Positions 12,292 to 21,225 of a stretch of 64,000 nt of DNA are shown here, piece by piece; within the stretch, counting starts at the first letter, position 1; every line of letters starts with the position of its first letter. The stretch comes from Tremella fuciformis. Taxonomy: Eukaryota > Basidiomycota > Tremellomycetes > Tremellales > Tremellaceae. The DNA lies in contig CP136497.1 in the NCBI GenBank assembly GCA_032768795.1, positions 1,242,501-1,306,500 on the forward strand, given 5' to 3'. A program made the position numbers and the translations under genes. The notes beneath the pieces are model-generated. The model saw nothing but the letters and a program-made list of their open reading frames with translations. It was not told the DNA's origin and did not search any database.

Positions 12292-12942
12292 TCAAGCAGC
12301 GGGTAGCGTCGGCGCTCTCGTTTCTCCTTGAGAATCTATGTCGGGTTCCCGTCCGAACAACAATCTTACCTTGGCCAATTGGCGAGTTGCAAAGCCTCGC
12401 AGGGAAGCCGTAGTCGTGCCGAATCGGGTCTGAGGAGGCGCATCCTGCTCGACTTGTTCCGGCAATAGGTTGAGAGTGCTATTCTTGGTGTCGACATCTG
12501 CGTCCGCAACGACCGGCAGACTTGCGCGATTGGTGTCTTGCAGCTCTGAGCGCCGCATATCATTCGCCAGCGTCTCGGACTCGCCGTAGGTCTCGCCAGC
12601 AGTGTCTGGGACGATCGTCGTTGGCACCGTGTGCCCTGGCATGGATCCCATGACATGCCGTTCTTCTTCTAGAGCACAGCTGTCGCACTCATAAGGCGGG
12701 TCTTCATCACGCAGGTATCTGACGAAAGGGCTTTCTTGATCAGAACTCGGATTGGTACTCCCCGAGGCCTTGTTCGCTTCATCCTGATGCGGTGAGATCG
12801 CCTCGTCATCAGCGAAGAGGCTGGTGAGCGATGCTCGGTCTGACGACTTGGCGGGGATCAATTCGGTGGCATACTCGGTCAACGCTGGGACGTCTGAAGG
12901 GATTGGAGGGAAAGACTCGATCTTGTCTGACTCGGTTGACAT
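12292..12942 (-). CDS. Array gene 4, unrecognised acidic protein
   Basis: Single-exon frame of 216 codons starting MSTESDKIESF. It is acidic overall, with short Cys pairs (CDSC) in the middle and a basic, possibly helical stretch near the C-terminus (GFATRQLAKVRLLFGREP). Its position and character match the basic patches of array genes 2, 3 and 6. The GCGCACGGAG element lies ~150 nt upstream (13086-13095). No domain recognised; function unknown. Confidence 0.6.
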   Translation of the reverse strand: MSTESDKIESFPPIPSDVPALTEYATELIPAKSSDRASLTSLFADDEAISPHQDEANKASGSTNPSSDQESPFVRYLRDEDPPYECDSCALEEERHVMGSMPGHTVPTTIVPDTAGETYGESETLANDMRRSELQDTNRASLPVVADADVDTKNSTLNLLPEQVEQDAPPQTRFGTTTASLRGFATRQLAKVRLLFGREPDIDSQGETRAPTLPAA

Positions 12943-13085
12943 TTTCGAAGTTCTAGAAGATATTGAAGCTGTATGCTAGTTCTTGCTGAGGTCAGAGAGC
13001 AACGCGGAATGCAGGGGGGTTGCCGTAATCGCAGCTGCTATCTCTTCTCCCTGCCGAGCGCTTGAAAGGCACTCCACAATGCTGT

Positions 13086-13095
13086 GCGCACGGAG
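13086..13095 (+). promoter_or_regulatory. Upstream element GCGCACGGAG
   Basis: Identical to the copy upstream of array gene 3 and at similar distance (~150 nt) from the start of array gene 4. Confidence 0.45.
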
Positions 13096-13099
13096 CGGA

Positions 13100-13597
13100 A
13101 ACAAGGGAAGCGTCAATCATCACAGCTTGGTCACATCACTCCGCCGCTCACCTCCATTCGCAGCTTCGATATCACATGTATGGTCAGCCCATCTCATGTA
13201 TGACGAGACGTACGATAATATCGGAAGGGGCTGAAACGTACCTCTCCGCGCCTTCTTCCTCGCCGTTGGCGAGGGAAGTGCCAAAGGGTGCATCTCGAGT
13301 GAGTGGTACACAGATGGAAGTCAGGGTACCCGGGGAGGTCTGGCGTAGGAAGGACATGACGCTACCAGGCGAAGCAGGATGTTCACTTGAGAGCCTGAAC
13401 CACGCGGAGCGCAATTAGTTCGAGCCATTCTCGGACATTTGCATCCATCAGACCGGGTCACTATTCTCTACTTCAATGTTCAGAAGTCCTCGCCTTTGTC
13501 TCGAAGACTGACTGTTCATGTATGAGCTGATTAGACACCGAACACTCGCCTCCTCGCGCATGACGGGAGCTTGACGGGCGTCTGGGTGTACACGTTC
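13100..13597. other. Intergenic, no supported gene
   Basis: Short overlapping frames occur on both strands; none has a plausible start context or composition. Confidence 0.4.
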
Positions 13598-14050
13598 TCA
13601 AGCGCGCGGGTGGCATTGAGTCGGCCGCTCTTGGGGGTCTTCATTCGGTACGTCAGCGGCTCTGGCAACGGACGTGCTGGCGGGAGTGGTACTTGCGGAC
13701 CGTTGGGTAGAAGCGTTGTACACAAAAGACAGAGGGGCACTCGAATTCCTGGCGCTTCGCGGGTCTACACTTATCGAGGATCTCTGAGCGCCTGGGTGCC
13801 ACGGAGGGATGGGAGAGACTCTCGCGAAAGCGCCGCCGGAACGGAGGGTCGAAGCTGGGTAGGCCGTGCTGTTGCTCATAGACATACTCTGTCCGTACAT
13901 CATTGGTGGACGCTGGACCGTCAGCCGATGATCAGATCGGGTATCTGTCAATCTTGCACTGCTGGGGGACACGAGTCCCCCGGATTCCGGTCGCTCCCCT
14001 CTGGAAGCGTCCTGATCGTTGGAAGTTCCGAACACACTGAAGGTGGTCAT
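13598..14050 (-). CDS. Array gene 5, short Ser/Pro-rich protein
   Basis: A 150-codon frame starting MTTFSVFGTSND, rich in Ser, Pro, Arg and Ala and without a recognised domain. It is shorter and less acidic than its neighbours, and plus-strand frames overlap it (13571-14089). It is kept because it fits the regular minus-strand spacing and has the ACGCACGGAA element ~100 nt upstream (14151-14160). Confidence 0.45.
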   Translation of the reverse strand: MTTFSVFGTSNDQDASRGERPESGGLVSPSSARLTDTRSDHRLTVQRPPMMYGQSMSMSNSTAYPASTLRSGGAFARVSPIPPWHPGAQRSSISVDPRSARNSSAPLSFVYNASTQRSASTTPASTSVARAADVPNEDPQERPTQCHPRA

Positions 14051-14150
14051 GACTTAGAAAACTCTTTCCCGCGTCACGTGGGGTTGTGAAGAAAGAACAA
14101 GTAGGAGCTGGCCCATGCACTCGTCATTGTGTCCGGCGAGATCGGGTAAT

Positions 14151-14160
14151 ACGCACGGAA
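14151..14160 (+). promoter_or_regulatory. Upstream element ACGCACGGAA
   Basis: Lies ~100 nt upstream of array gene 5. The same 10-mer recurs at 16184, 19687 and 53908. Confidence 0.45.
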
Positions 14161-14422
14161 CAAGTATAATGGAGAATCCGTCTCACACGCATTTATTGCA
14201 TTACGCCTCTCACCCGCTCATGGACTCATGTCACAGGCGTTATCACGTCCAGGCTATTGAACCCATCAAGCAGAGAGTATGCGGCTGCGTTCATAAGCGA
14301 CCCTTTGTGGCAGTACTATTCTAGTTGGATATTATGCATGTTCTCAAGGCAAACGAGCAGAGGATGGGCCTCCTGTACAGGACTAAGTGCTGAGACGTAT
14401 GCCCCACTCTCCTCGTTTCGAA
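14161..14422. other. Intergenic spacer between array genes 5 and 6
   Basis: No supported gene seen. Confidence 0.4.
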
Positions 14423-15085
14423 TCAGACCATCTTCTCCGGGGTGTCGAAGCTGGGCTCTCGAAGACTCACATCATTTGCTCGAGTCTGCGGGGTGTCACG
14501 GAAACCGTTGGTATACAGATCACTGGCTGTAACGCTCGCGGACCGCATAGCCCTCCTCCACCTCTCCCATGGAGTCAGCTGTGTAGGCGAGGAGTCGTCA
14601 AAAGGGCTCGTCTGCCCCTCGAGGTCTGCATAAGCGTCCGCGACGGGGGCTTTGTGAGTCGCAGTCCTTGTCCCGGGAGTAGAAGGAAGCATAGTTGGTC
14701 TGTTCCTAACCGCACCATGCGGAATCGATCGAAGTGAAGTGTTCGCGAAAGTGCTTGCACCCGTACCCATCGCATTGCGCCCGCGTGAACGCTGCGGTCG
14801 CCCAAGTATGGAAGAGCGGCTCAGGCCACCCTCCAAATCGACGCAATCCCAAGCTAGGCCCTCAGCACCGTGACCGTACTGTGCGTTCTGATTGGAAGCG
14901 GCATATGTGGTCGCGTAGAACGAGTTAGGAATAGGAGCGCCGTAGAGTTCGTCTTCTTCCTCATCAGCTTCAAGAGCCTCCTGGTCGCCGCCGACCTGGG
15001 ACGGTGTGCCGATCGTCATTCCATCGGGCTGACACCCTCCACTCGGCCTGGTCAACTCTGGCTCGTCGACTTGATATGGGGACAT
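14423..15085 (-). CDS. Array gene 6, acidic N-terminal and Trp/Arg C-terminal protein
   Basis: A 220-codon frame starting MSPYQVDEPEL. It has an acidic block (EADEEEDELYG), a Tyr/Asn/Gln-rich stretch and a C-terminal TPWERWRRAMRSASVTASDLY segment. That segment is the clearest form of the W-x-R motif shared with array genes 1 (TGWERL), 2 (PLWRWRR), 3 (TLWRLA) and 11 (QPWERL). No membrane segments. Function unknown. Confidence 0.6.
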   Translation of the reverse strand: MSPYQVDEPELTRPSGGCQPDGMTIGTPSQVGGDQEALEADEEEDELYGAPIPNSFYATTYAASNQNAQYGHGAEGLAWDCVDLEGGLSRSSILGRPQRSRGRNAMGTGASTFANTSLRSIPHGAVRNRPTMLPSTPGTRTATHKAPVADAYADLEGQTSPFDDSSPTQLTPWERWRRAMRSASVTASDLYTNGFRDTPQTRANDVSLREPSFDTPEKMV

Positions 15086-15480
15086 TGTCTGGGTGAGAAG
15101 GGGTTCGCTTCTGAACGGGAGAAGACAGATTGCTGGGGGAAGAGGGTCCAGTTGCCTCCTAAGAAGCGTATGTACCGTGACCTATGTGAGACCCCCTTCG
15201 TCACAGACCTTTGTCGTACGGAAGCGGAGATACACAACGGTTCGACTCGTCATGTCGACATGGCATTTGCGCCAGCTTGCCGTGTCCAGGGGATCCGCGA
15301 AACGCGTTTCATCGACGGAATGAGAAGACGAGAAGTGCCAATCCGACGTGCCTCCACTCTGCTGCCAGCCGGGGGGCCTGAACTACGGGTGGATGGGTGA
15401 AGCATGCATGGGCCGAATGTAGGTCGAATCATGATAGCATACTGAAATGACGTGAACGAAGGTTCTACGGGAGTGTCATG
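15086..15480. other. Intergenic spacer between array genes 6 and 7
   Basis: No supported gene. The plus-strand frame 14870-15400 is mostly antisense to gene 6 and its promoter. Confidence 0.4.
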
Positions 15481-15873
15481 TCAAACCTCCTGGTCTCCTC
15501 CCACCGGGGACACAAAGGACTCCCCGTCACAGTCGATGGACGTAAATGAGGCCGAGTCGTCGGTCTCAGCATCGAGAGACAGCCGAGGCCCGTCCGGGCC
15601 CCAAGCCGAAAAGGCGGAGGGCGTCATGTCAATGTCCGGCAATTGAATAATTGTGCTCTGGTCCTGGTCAGAGTCAGCCAAAAGGAAAGACTCTCCCAGA
15701 CAGCTCCATTGAGGGCTAAGCTCCGTCAGCCCGTTAGTCGCATTGAGCTCCCACGGCATCATTGTAGAGGGGAAGCTGATCGCAGTGGCTTCATACCACA
15801 TGCTCCGTGTTGGGGGTGTATTCGGTGGACTCGGGTACGGGTTGGGGTCGGGTCTCGAAGGCGGAGTGGACAT
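15481..15873 (-). CDS. Array gene 7, short Pro/Ser-rich acidic protein
   Basis: A 130-codon frame starting MSTPPSRPDPNPYPSPPNTPP; the Pro-rich start resembles that of array gene 8. The second half is acidic (DSDQD, DAETDDSASF). A TATA-like TATAAGAG lies ~95 nt upstream (~15968) and CGCACGG elements further upstream at 16124-16133 and 16184-16193. No domain recognised. Confidence 0.5.
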   Translation of the reverse strand: MSTPPSRPDPNPYPSPPNTPPTRSMWYEATAISFPSTMMPWELNATNGLTELSPQWSCLGESFLLADSDQDQSTIIQLPDIDMTPSAFSAWGPDGPRLSLDAETDDSASFTSIDCDGESFVSPVGGDQEV

Positions 15874-16123
15874 GGCGCACGGTTTGCCTGATACTGCTTG
15901 GCGACCGGTTGAGGTGTTGAGAAGATCTGACAGCGATGGGATGAGGTCGGGAGAGCATGAGCCACTCTTATATTGACGACGAGGAGTCGAGATACGTCAT
16001 CATGTGCCCGGCTGCTGTAGACGCGCGGAGCAGTCAGAAAGGAAGCAGCGTCTTATCGTCTTTCATTATGGAAGCACGTCCGACCCGGTCGGCTGATTTC
16101 TATTACAAGGAGATACTGCTAAG

Positions 16124-16193
16124 ACGCACGGGGGCGACCCATTTGTTTGCCTGAAAGGATTGTAAGGATTGATGATCAAGTGAACGCACGGAA
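16124..16193 (+). promoter_or_regulatory. Two upstream elements ACGCACGGGG and ACGCACGGAA
   Basis: They lie at 16124-16133 and 16184-16193 in the spacer upstream of array gene 7 and downstream of gene 8. Confidence 0.35.
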
Positions 16194-16322
16194 CTCCGAG
16201 GGACATCCAAGGCGGTCTTCGCGAGAGGCATGACATGGGACAGCGCACAGATCACGATGCATATCAATGCTTGAAAACTGCCAGAGAGTTCTGCCTCGAG
16301 CTTATCGCACTAGACCAGAGAA

Positions 16323-16781
16323 TCATCGCGGCGTCCTCGTAGAGCGAGAGGGATCCCGTTCCGGCTCTGCATTCGTCTGCTTCGATTGGGACAGAGCGCC
16401 CTGCTCCGACCCCCATCCGTCAGAAGGCTCAAGTGCTTGCTCCAACAGCTCTCTGGCCCCACTTCGAGAGCTCGAGAACGCGTTCAGTGGCGCAGTCGAA
16501 CCATCCGGCTCTTGGACCAGCACAGAGGCGATGGCGGTCGGACTCGCACAGCCTGTCCAGGCCGCTGAGGCTGTTGAACGGGTGAACGGCAGTGAGGGCG
16601 CCCGACGAGGGACCGCTCTGGAGCGGCGATGATCCATGTTGCGTACCACTGTCATGCTGCTTGCCACCGATGTGAAATCAGCAGTTTCGGTGCCGGTTGT
16701 GGCGCCGTCGAATGTGAAATCGTCCGTGACCTCTTCGCCGGGGCTGGTGGGTGGTGTTGGATAGGCGTCAGCACCAGACAT
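16323..16781 (-). CDS. Array gene 8, short Ser/Thr/Pro-rich protein
   Basis: A 152-codon frame starting MSGADAYPTPPTSPGEE. Acidic Thr-rich N-terminal half, then an Arg/Pro/Ser-rich half. A plus-strand frame covers part of it (16267-16632), so the strand assignment rests on the start context and array order. No domain recognised. Confidence 0.45.
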   Translation of the reverse strand: MSGADAYPTPPTSPGEEVTDDFTFDGATTGTETADFTSVASSMTVVRNMDHRRSRAVPRRAPSLPFTRSTASAAWTGCASPTAIASVLVQEPDGSTAPLNAFSSSRSGARELLEQALEPSDGWGSEQGALSQSKQTNAEPERDPSRSTRTPR

Positions 16782-17038
16782 GGCTGTTGCGTATTGATTT
16801 GTTAAAGTAGGAAGTGGTTAGTGTAGTAATGAGATGATGTAGACGAGATCAAGGCATACACACCGTTCCGTCTGTCGCCGTGTGGTCAGTCAAGCACTGC
16901 ACAAAGGGTCGAGCAGACATGTCGCGTACTGAATCTCATACGCGTTTGAACAAATCTGCTGAAATGACTCGGTCACACAGAATGGGTGAGAAGATGAGTG
17001 CATGTGGACCTTCACAGCCCTCAGACCAGGTGGAAGCT

Positions 17039-17554
17039 CTACCATTTGGATAGAGAAGTGTCCACATCCTCGTTGGTTTCCTCGGGGATGGAGGGGTACG
17101 ACGCGGTCCGCATGGCTACTTCGCGAAGATACGCACACCTCATGCGATCCATCGCCTTCTCGCTTCCCGATGTTACAGCGACCCCAGAGCTCTTCTTCGC
17201 CTTCCGCCGCTCATCCTCAGAAGACCTTGCAGAGGTCGGGACATCGTACCCAGCTGTTTGCAGGCATAGGCTCGTCTGGGACGCGCGGGCTTGTGGAATT
17301 CGGGGTCGGTGGCGGGAAGGCCGACTGCGATGGTGCGTGGTCGATGCTGTATGAGAAGATGCCCTCGTGCGTTCCGGCAATGTCAACGATGCGCAAGACC
17401 CGGACTCCACTAGCGATGCAGGAGTGGATTTGGCAGCAGTCTTCGTAGTTGTCGGATTGACTGTCGTCCTGGGCTCATACACGAAGTCCCTGGAGGACAC
17501 CCCGTGAGAAGACAGACGTTGATCATCCTCCGAACGTTCTTTGCCCTGCTTCAT
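17039..17554 (-). CDS. Array gene 9, basic Ser/Thr-rich protein
   Basis: The start is placed at the ATG at 17552-17554 (MKQGKERSEDDQRL) rather than at 17848, because the longer N-terminus has no relation to gene 10 while the inner one does. The stretch SRDFVYEPRTTVNPT in this protein matches TRDFATNPTSTASVTP in array gene 10, preceded in both by a D-D-x-Q-R motif. The rest is Arg/Ser/His-rich. The pair therefore looks like an older tandem duplication. Function unknown. Confidence 0.5.
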   Translation of the reverse strand: MKQGKERSEDDQRLSSHGVSSRDFVYEPRTTVNPTTTKTAAKSTPASLVESGSCASLTLPERTRASSHTASTTHHRSRPSRHRPRIPQARASQTSLCLQTAGYDVPTSARSSEDERRKAKKSSGVAVTSGSEKAMDRMRCAYLREVAMRTASYPSIPEETNEDVDTSLSKW

Positions 17555-17957
17555 GTTGATACTGTATATTCCGCAAGAGCGATGCTTGGGTTCAGTTGTC
17601 CCCTGATCCGATGTGATGAGATCGAGGCAAGTATTCCGAGTTGCAAAGGGCGGCAAAACAGGCGATGAAGACGCTTTGGACGTTAATATAACATGGAGAA
17701 AGGGAGCCAATCTCGTCTGAAACACCTTGCAGTAGCCCACCAACGTCGGGCCAGGCGCAGAGAAGCCCATTTTTGGACTCTCATATGATGTAACGTCATA
17801 TAACCTCAGAGCTTCATCCAATACGCAATGACCTGAAACGAACAACAACTCCCCTAGTCTCAGAAAGAAAAAAGTGCATTGCTTCTACTGGAGCAAACCA
17901 TCTTCTCCCCAAGACCATCCCCTGCGCCTTCGCCGTCCAGGTCTGACCGGTCTGTCT
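17555..17957. other. Intergenic spacer between array genes 9 and 10
   Basis: No supported gene. A longer version of gene 9 could extend to 17848. Confidence 0.4.
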
Positions 17958-18566
17958 TCACTGACGATTATAATGATACTTGTGATCATTCACACTTTGC
18001 CAATCCCGTGTTGGGCTGCGATGCCCTGGAGATGACATCGCCGGGCTCTCCAAAGCGTATACATGACCTTGAGCTGTCCTATCGGGACGGTCACGCCGAC
18101 GGGAAGCACTCCCACCATACGGAAACCCTGGGTACCACTCACGATCCGCATTCTGCGTGTCCTCATACAGCTCCTCGACCGGCCAGCCGGACTCCCTCAT
18201 ACCGGTAGAGGCAGCGCTGTGTTCCTCAGAGAGTACCACCTCCTGTAACGACTCGACGGACAACCTTGTGGGCGGTATCGTGGATTGTGACGCCCTCGAT
18301 TGTGTCCTCGTTTGTCCGTTGGAGGCGGCCTCCCTAGTGCTTGAACTTTGGGCCAATTGCACGGACGAGCCCGGGCGCAGTGCCGAAGCTGGAACACTTT
18401 TCTTCCAAGAGAAAGAAGGTGTGACAGAAGCTGTGGATGTTGGATTAGTGGCGAAATCACGGGTTATGATTCCCGCCTTTTGTAGATCTTCTGCGATGCG
18501 CTGAGGGTCGTCTTTACTGCCTCTACGCACGGTGCGGCCACGACGTTTCGTCCCAGTGGATATCAT
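17958..18566 (-). CDS. Array gene 10, paralogue of gene 9
   Basis: The start is chosen at the ATG at 18564-18566 (MISTGTKRRGR) because the GCGCACGGAG element lies at 18675-18684, ~110 nt upstream. ATGs at 18656 and 18698 would place that element next to or inside the coding region. The N-terminus is basic, followed by the DDPQR ... TRDF segment shared with gene 9, then Ser/Gln-rich and Tyr/Arg-rich sequence. About 202 residues, no recognised domain. Confidence 0.55.
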   Translation of the reverse strand: MISTGTKRRGRTVRRGSKDDPQRIAEDLQKAGIITRDFATNPTSTASVTPSFSWKKSVPASALRPGSSVQLAQSSSTREAASNGQTRTQSRASQSTIPPTRLSVESLQEVVLSEEHSAASTGMRESGWPVEELYEDTQNADREWYPGFPYGGSASRRRDRPDRTAQGHVYALESPAMSSPGHRSPTRDWQSVNDHKYHYNRQ

Positions 18567-18674
18567 TGCGATGTTATTCGGGTCTGTGTCTGTCGGGTGC
18601 CGCTGCTCAAAGATGTACAGGTGACTTGCTTGGGGCGGACGAGGTGGCGAGGTCATTGCTGAGCGGTGCCTTCT

Positions 18675-18684
18675 GCGCACGGAG
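18675..18684 (+). promoter_or_regulatory. Upstream element GCGCACGGAG
   Basis: Third exact copy of this 10-mer, ~110 nt upstream of array gene 10. Confidence 0.45.
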
Positions 18685-18955
18685 CGCGGGCACGACACGG
18701 TCGGTCACATGGACCCGTTTCCCACCTGCCCATTCTCACATTCACCCTCGCTCCATGGCCCCACGTGAAGCGATTCTCACCGGTCCAGCTTCGAAACACA
18801 AGGAGTCTCGCTGCGATCCTGCCTTCACTCAGTACCCGGGTGTGGAGCACATTTCGAACCTGATGCATTGAGCATCCCGGGCACATGCATGCAAGATACG
18901 CACATCGACGGGCGTCCGCTGAGCACAGCAACCACAGCACTGACCCCACAAACCC

Positions 18956-19543
18956 TCAGGGCTTCTTATACCCATGCTCATACCCCTGGGAGATCCTCTC
19001 GGCAGTAGCAAACTCAGCAGGGTACCTCGCCATATGACCCCCCGCCTCCAATTGCTGTCCAGAGTCCTCGGTATACCCATCTACCAGCCGCTCCCACGGC
19101 TGCGTGACCGTCTCCCTGCCTGGCATGTGGCTCTCGTGATACATCGCCGTCTCGAGGTTCTGTCTGACGCCTCGTCGATCGGATGGGCGGTACAGCCCCC
19201 CTTGGTCCGTCTCCGCCGTCGGGTTCTCCCGATGGGCAGGGGACGAGCGGCTCGGTTGGCCCGCCTGCGGTCCCTCTGTGTAGGTATCACCGCTCACAGC
19301 GCCGCATGTCTGCGGGGAACGCTGGGACGGCTGCGCACTGGCCAAAGCGGTAGGTCGAGACGGAGCATTGGGTGCGCCGGTGTCGCAGGTCCCGCTTTGT
19401 TCCCACTGCAGCCGCTGATAGTATGCCGTCAGATCTGGCGGCCAGTCGCGGTTGACATACTCTGTGTTGCAGCAGGCTGCGCAATCGTCGTCGACCTTAT
19501 CCGCACAGGTTGGCGCTTGGTTTGTGGCTTTGCTTGGGTTCAT
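18956..19543 (-). CDS. Array gene 11, Cys-containing acidic protein
   Basis: A 195-codon frame starting MNPSKATNQAPTCADK. The N-terminal part has CADK and DDDCAACC cysteines; further on it is Gln/Ser/Thr-rich, with the array's W-x-R motif as TQPWERLVDGY. A TATA-like ATATAAAG at ~19652-19662 and an ACGCACGGAA element at 19687-19696 lie ~110 and ~145 nt upstream, the clearest promoter layout of the array. Function unknown. Confidence 0.6.
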   Translation of the reverse strand: MNPSKATNQAPTCADKVDDDCAACCNTEYVNRDWPPDLTAYYQRLQWEQSGTCDTGAPNAPSRPTALASAQPSQRSPQTCGAVSGDTYTEGPQAGQPSRSSPAHRENPTAETDQGGLYRPSDRRGVRQNLETAMYHESHMPGRETVTQPWERLVDGYTEDSGQQLEAGGHMARYPAEFATAERISQGYEHGYKKP

Positions 19544-19686
19544 CTTGACGGACGTTTGCCTAGTTTAGCTCAATTAGATGGTAGTTGTCTACTTGGAGTA
19601 CTCGATGCAAGCTGTGATGGATACGAGGTGGTACATCGTCGAAGATTGCTGCTTTATATGGGAAGCGACGCACCGCGCCACCCTCT

Positions 19687-19696
19687 ACGCACGGAA
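19687..19696 (+). promoter_or_regulatory. Upstream element ACGCACGGAA
   Basis: ~145 nt upstream of array gene 11 and ~30 nt beyond its TATA-like box. Confidence 0.45.
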
Positions 19697-19999
19697 CTTG
19701 GCACTACACCGGCAAAGGAGCCCGATTCCCACCAGCCCACATTCGCCCCTCGCACCCTCTCATCCTCGCACAATTTGGCAATCGTGGGCACCGCCATATT
19801 ACCGCCCGTGTCCATGTGACGGGTGCATATCTACGAGAGCTACCTAAGGTACGAATGTCTATAACCCGAGTCCTCCATCCAAACCCCTCTCACTCCGCCC
19901 CGTCGATGCCCGCCTCACTGCAGACGACCCCCGGCCACACGGCTCAAGCCTCTCGGCGAGCGGGTGCGACCTAGGTCTATCTTTGGTGAGAGCGGACAA
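19697..19999. other. Intergenic
   Basis: No gene seen; 3' flank of the bZIP gene. Confidence 0.4.
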
Positions 20000-21225
20000 T
20001 CAGACGAGTTGGAGAATATCGACAGGGCCCGTCCCGAGTCCATGGGTCCTGCCAAACATGCCCTCTGCGACTCCCGAATCGTGCTGCCGCGTCTCTAGTT
20101 CCTCGAGCAGCCGCCTCATCCCCTCGTCCCATCCTTCCTCCATCTCCTCGCCCAGGTCGACCTCGAAAATGTCAGACGCTGGGTTTGCCCAGCCCGACAG
20201 CGCGAGTCCCTCGCTCGCGCTCGGAACCCCCGGTGCTTGGCTAGGGCGATGACGACCCTCGCCGCCATCTCCATCCGTTTCCTGCCCACTTCGGTCCCAA
20301 GATCCAACGTACACCTCGCCCGCTGCAGGGCCTCCCGAGATCCAATCAAGGACGGGGAGGTCGCCACCGCTGCTGGGTGGCGAGCGAGGGTGTCGGTATC
20401 GAGGGGTAAAGCGGGTCGGACATACGGCGGAGAGAGGGTGGTCGAGAGGCCGTCGGTAATTGTGTTGGTCGTGGTCGTTGGTGTCGTTGTAGTGGTCTGG
20501 TCTAAGAAGGCGGCAATGTCGAATGCGTCCGCAGCGGCGGGTACTTCCGGGGCGGTGTTGACGACTGGCGCAGGATCGGCGGCAGGTATCAAGGTGGTGG
20601 GCGGTGGGATTGACAGCGAGATGAGTGGAGTGAGGTGTTTGACGAGCTCTTCAAGCCGAGCCACTCGATCTCTCAATGCCGCATTCTCGCCTTGAACCTT
20701 TGCCAAAGTGTCGTCGCCAAGGAGTGCAAGTGTCGGTTTGACGTCCACCTCCATGTCGAGGTCGCGAGGTGGAGGAGCGACCGCCGCGAGGTTGACACCG
20801 CCGCCAGTGTACGGGAGCATGGAGCTCGAGGCAACACTGAGGGCAGGCGACACGCCTCGCTCGGAAAGTCGCACCGAACGAGATGGCGATCCGGCACTCG
20901 AGTACGAGGACGAAGACCTGAGGGAGGCGTTCTCCTCTTCGAGCTCTTTGACACGCTCCTCGAGTACTTGAACTGCCTTGACGCGCTCCTCTAGCTCCGC
21001 GACGTGAGCCTTGCGCTGATTCCTCGAACGCTGTGCCGACTCGCGGTTGCGGATGATCCTCGCCTCCTTTCTCGCCACCTTGGCGCGGGTGGCGTCATTC
21101 ATGTCGCCATCGTCGGCGTGCGAAGCGTCATCGACTTCGACCACGGTTGCTGGCGAGGGCGATGCCGACTGGCGAGAGTAAGGGTGTTTCGCCGAGGCGC
21201 GACGGCTGGACTCGGCAGGGGGCAT
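20000..21225 (-). CDS. bZIP transcription factor, HAC1/XBP1-like, with a 3' frame change
   Basis: Starts MPPAESSRRAS at 21225. The basic region (RKEARIIRNRESAQRSRNQRKAHVAELEERV, given here only to name its R-N-R-x-S-A-Q-R-S-R core) at ~residues 52-80 leads into a leucine zipper to ~105. A second coiled segment lies at ~180-200. The frame then continues to a stop at 20116. Downstream, the overlapping frame ending at 20000 encodes an acidic segment (FEVDLGEEMEEGWDEGM ... LQLV) that looks like the natural C-terminus. Joining the two requires removal of RNA of length 2 modulo 3. A conventional 74-nt intron (GTGTAC ... CCCTAG) would work but has no branch site. A CTGCAGC motif of the kind cut by Ire1 lies at 20322-20328. 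HAC1/HXL1/Cib1 proteins drive the unfolded-protein response after such splicing. The bZIP call is firm; the HAC1 call is inference. Confidence 0.75.
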
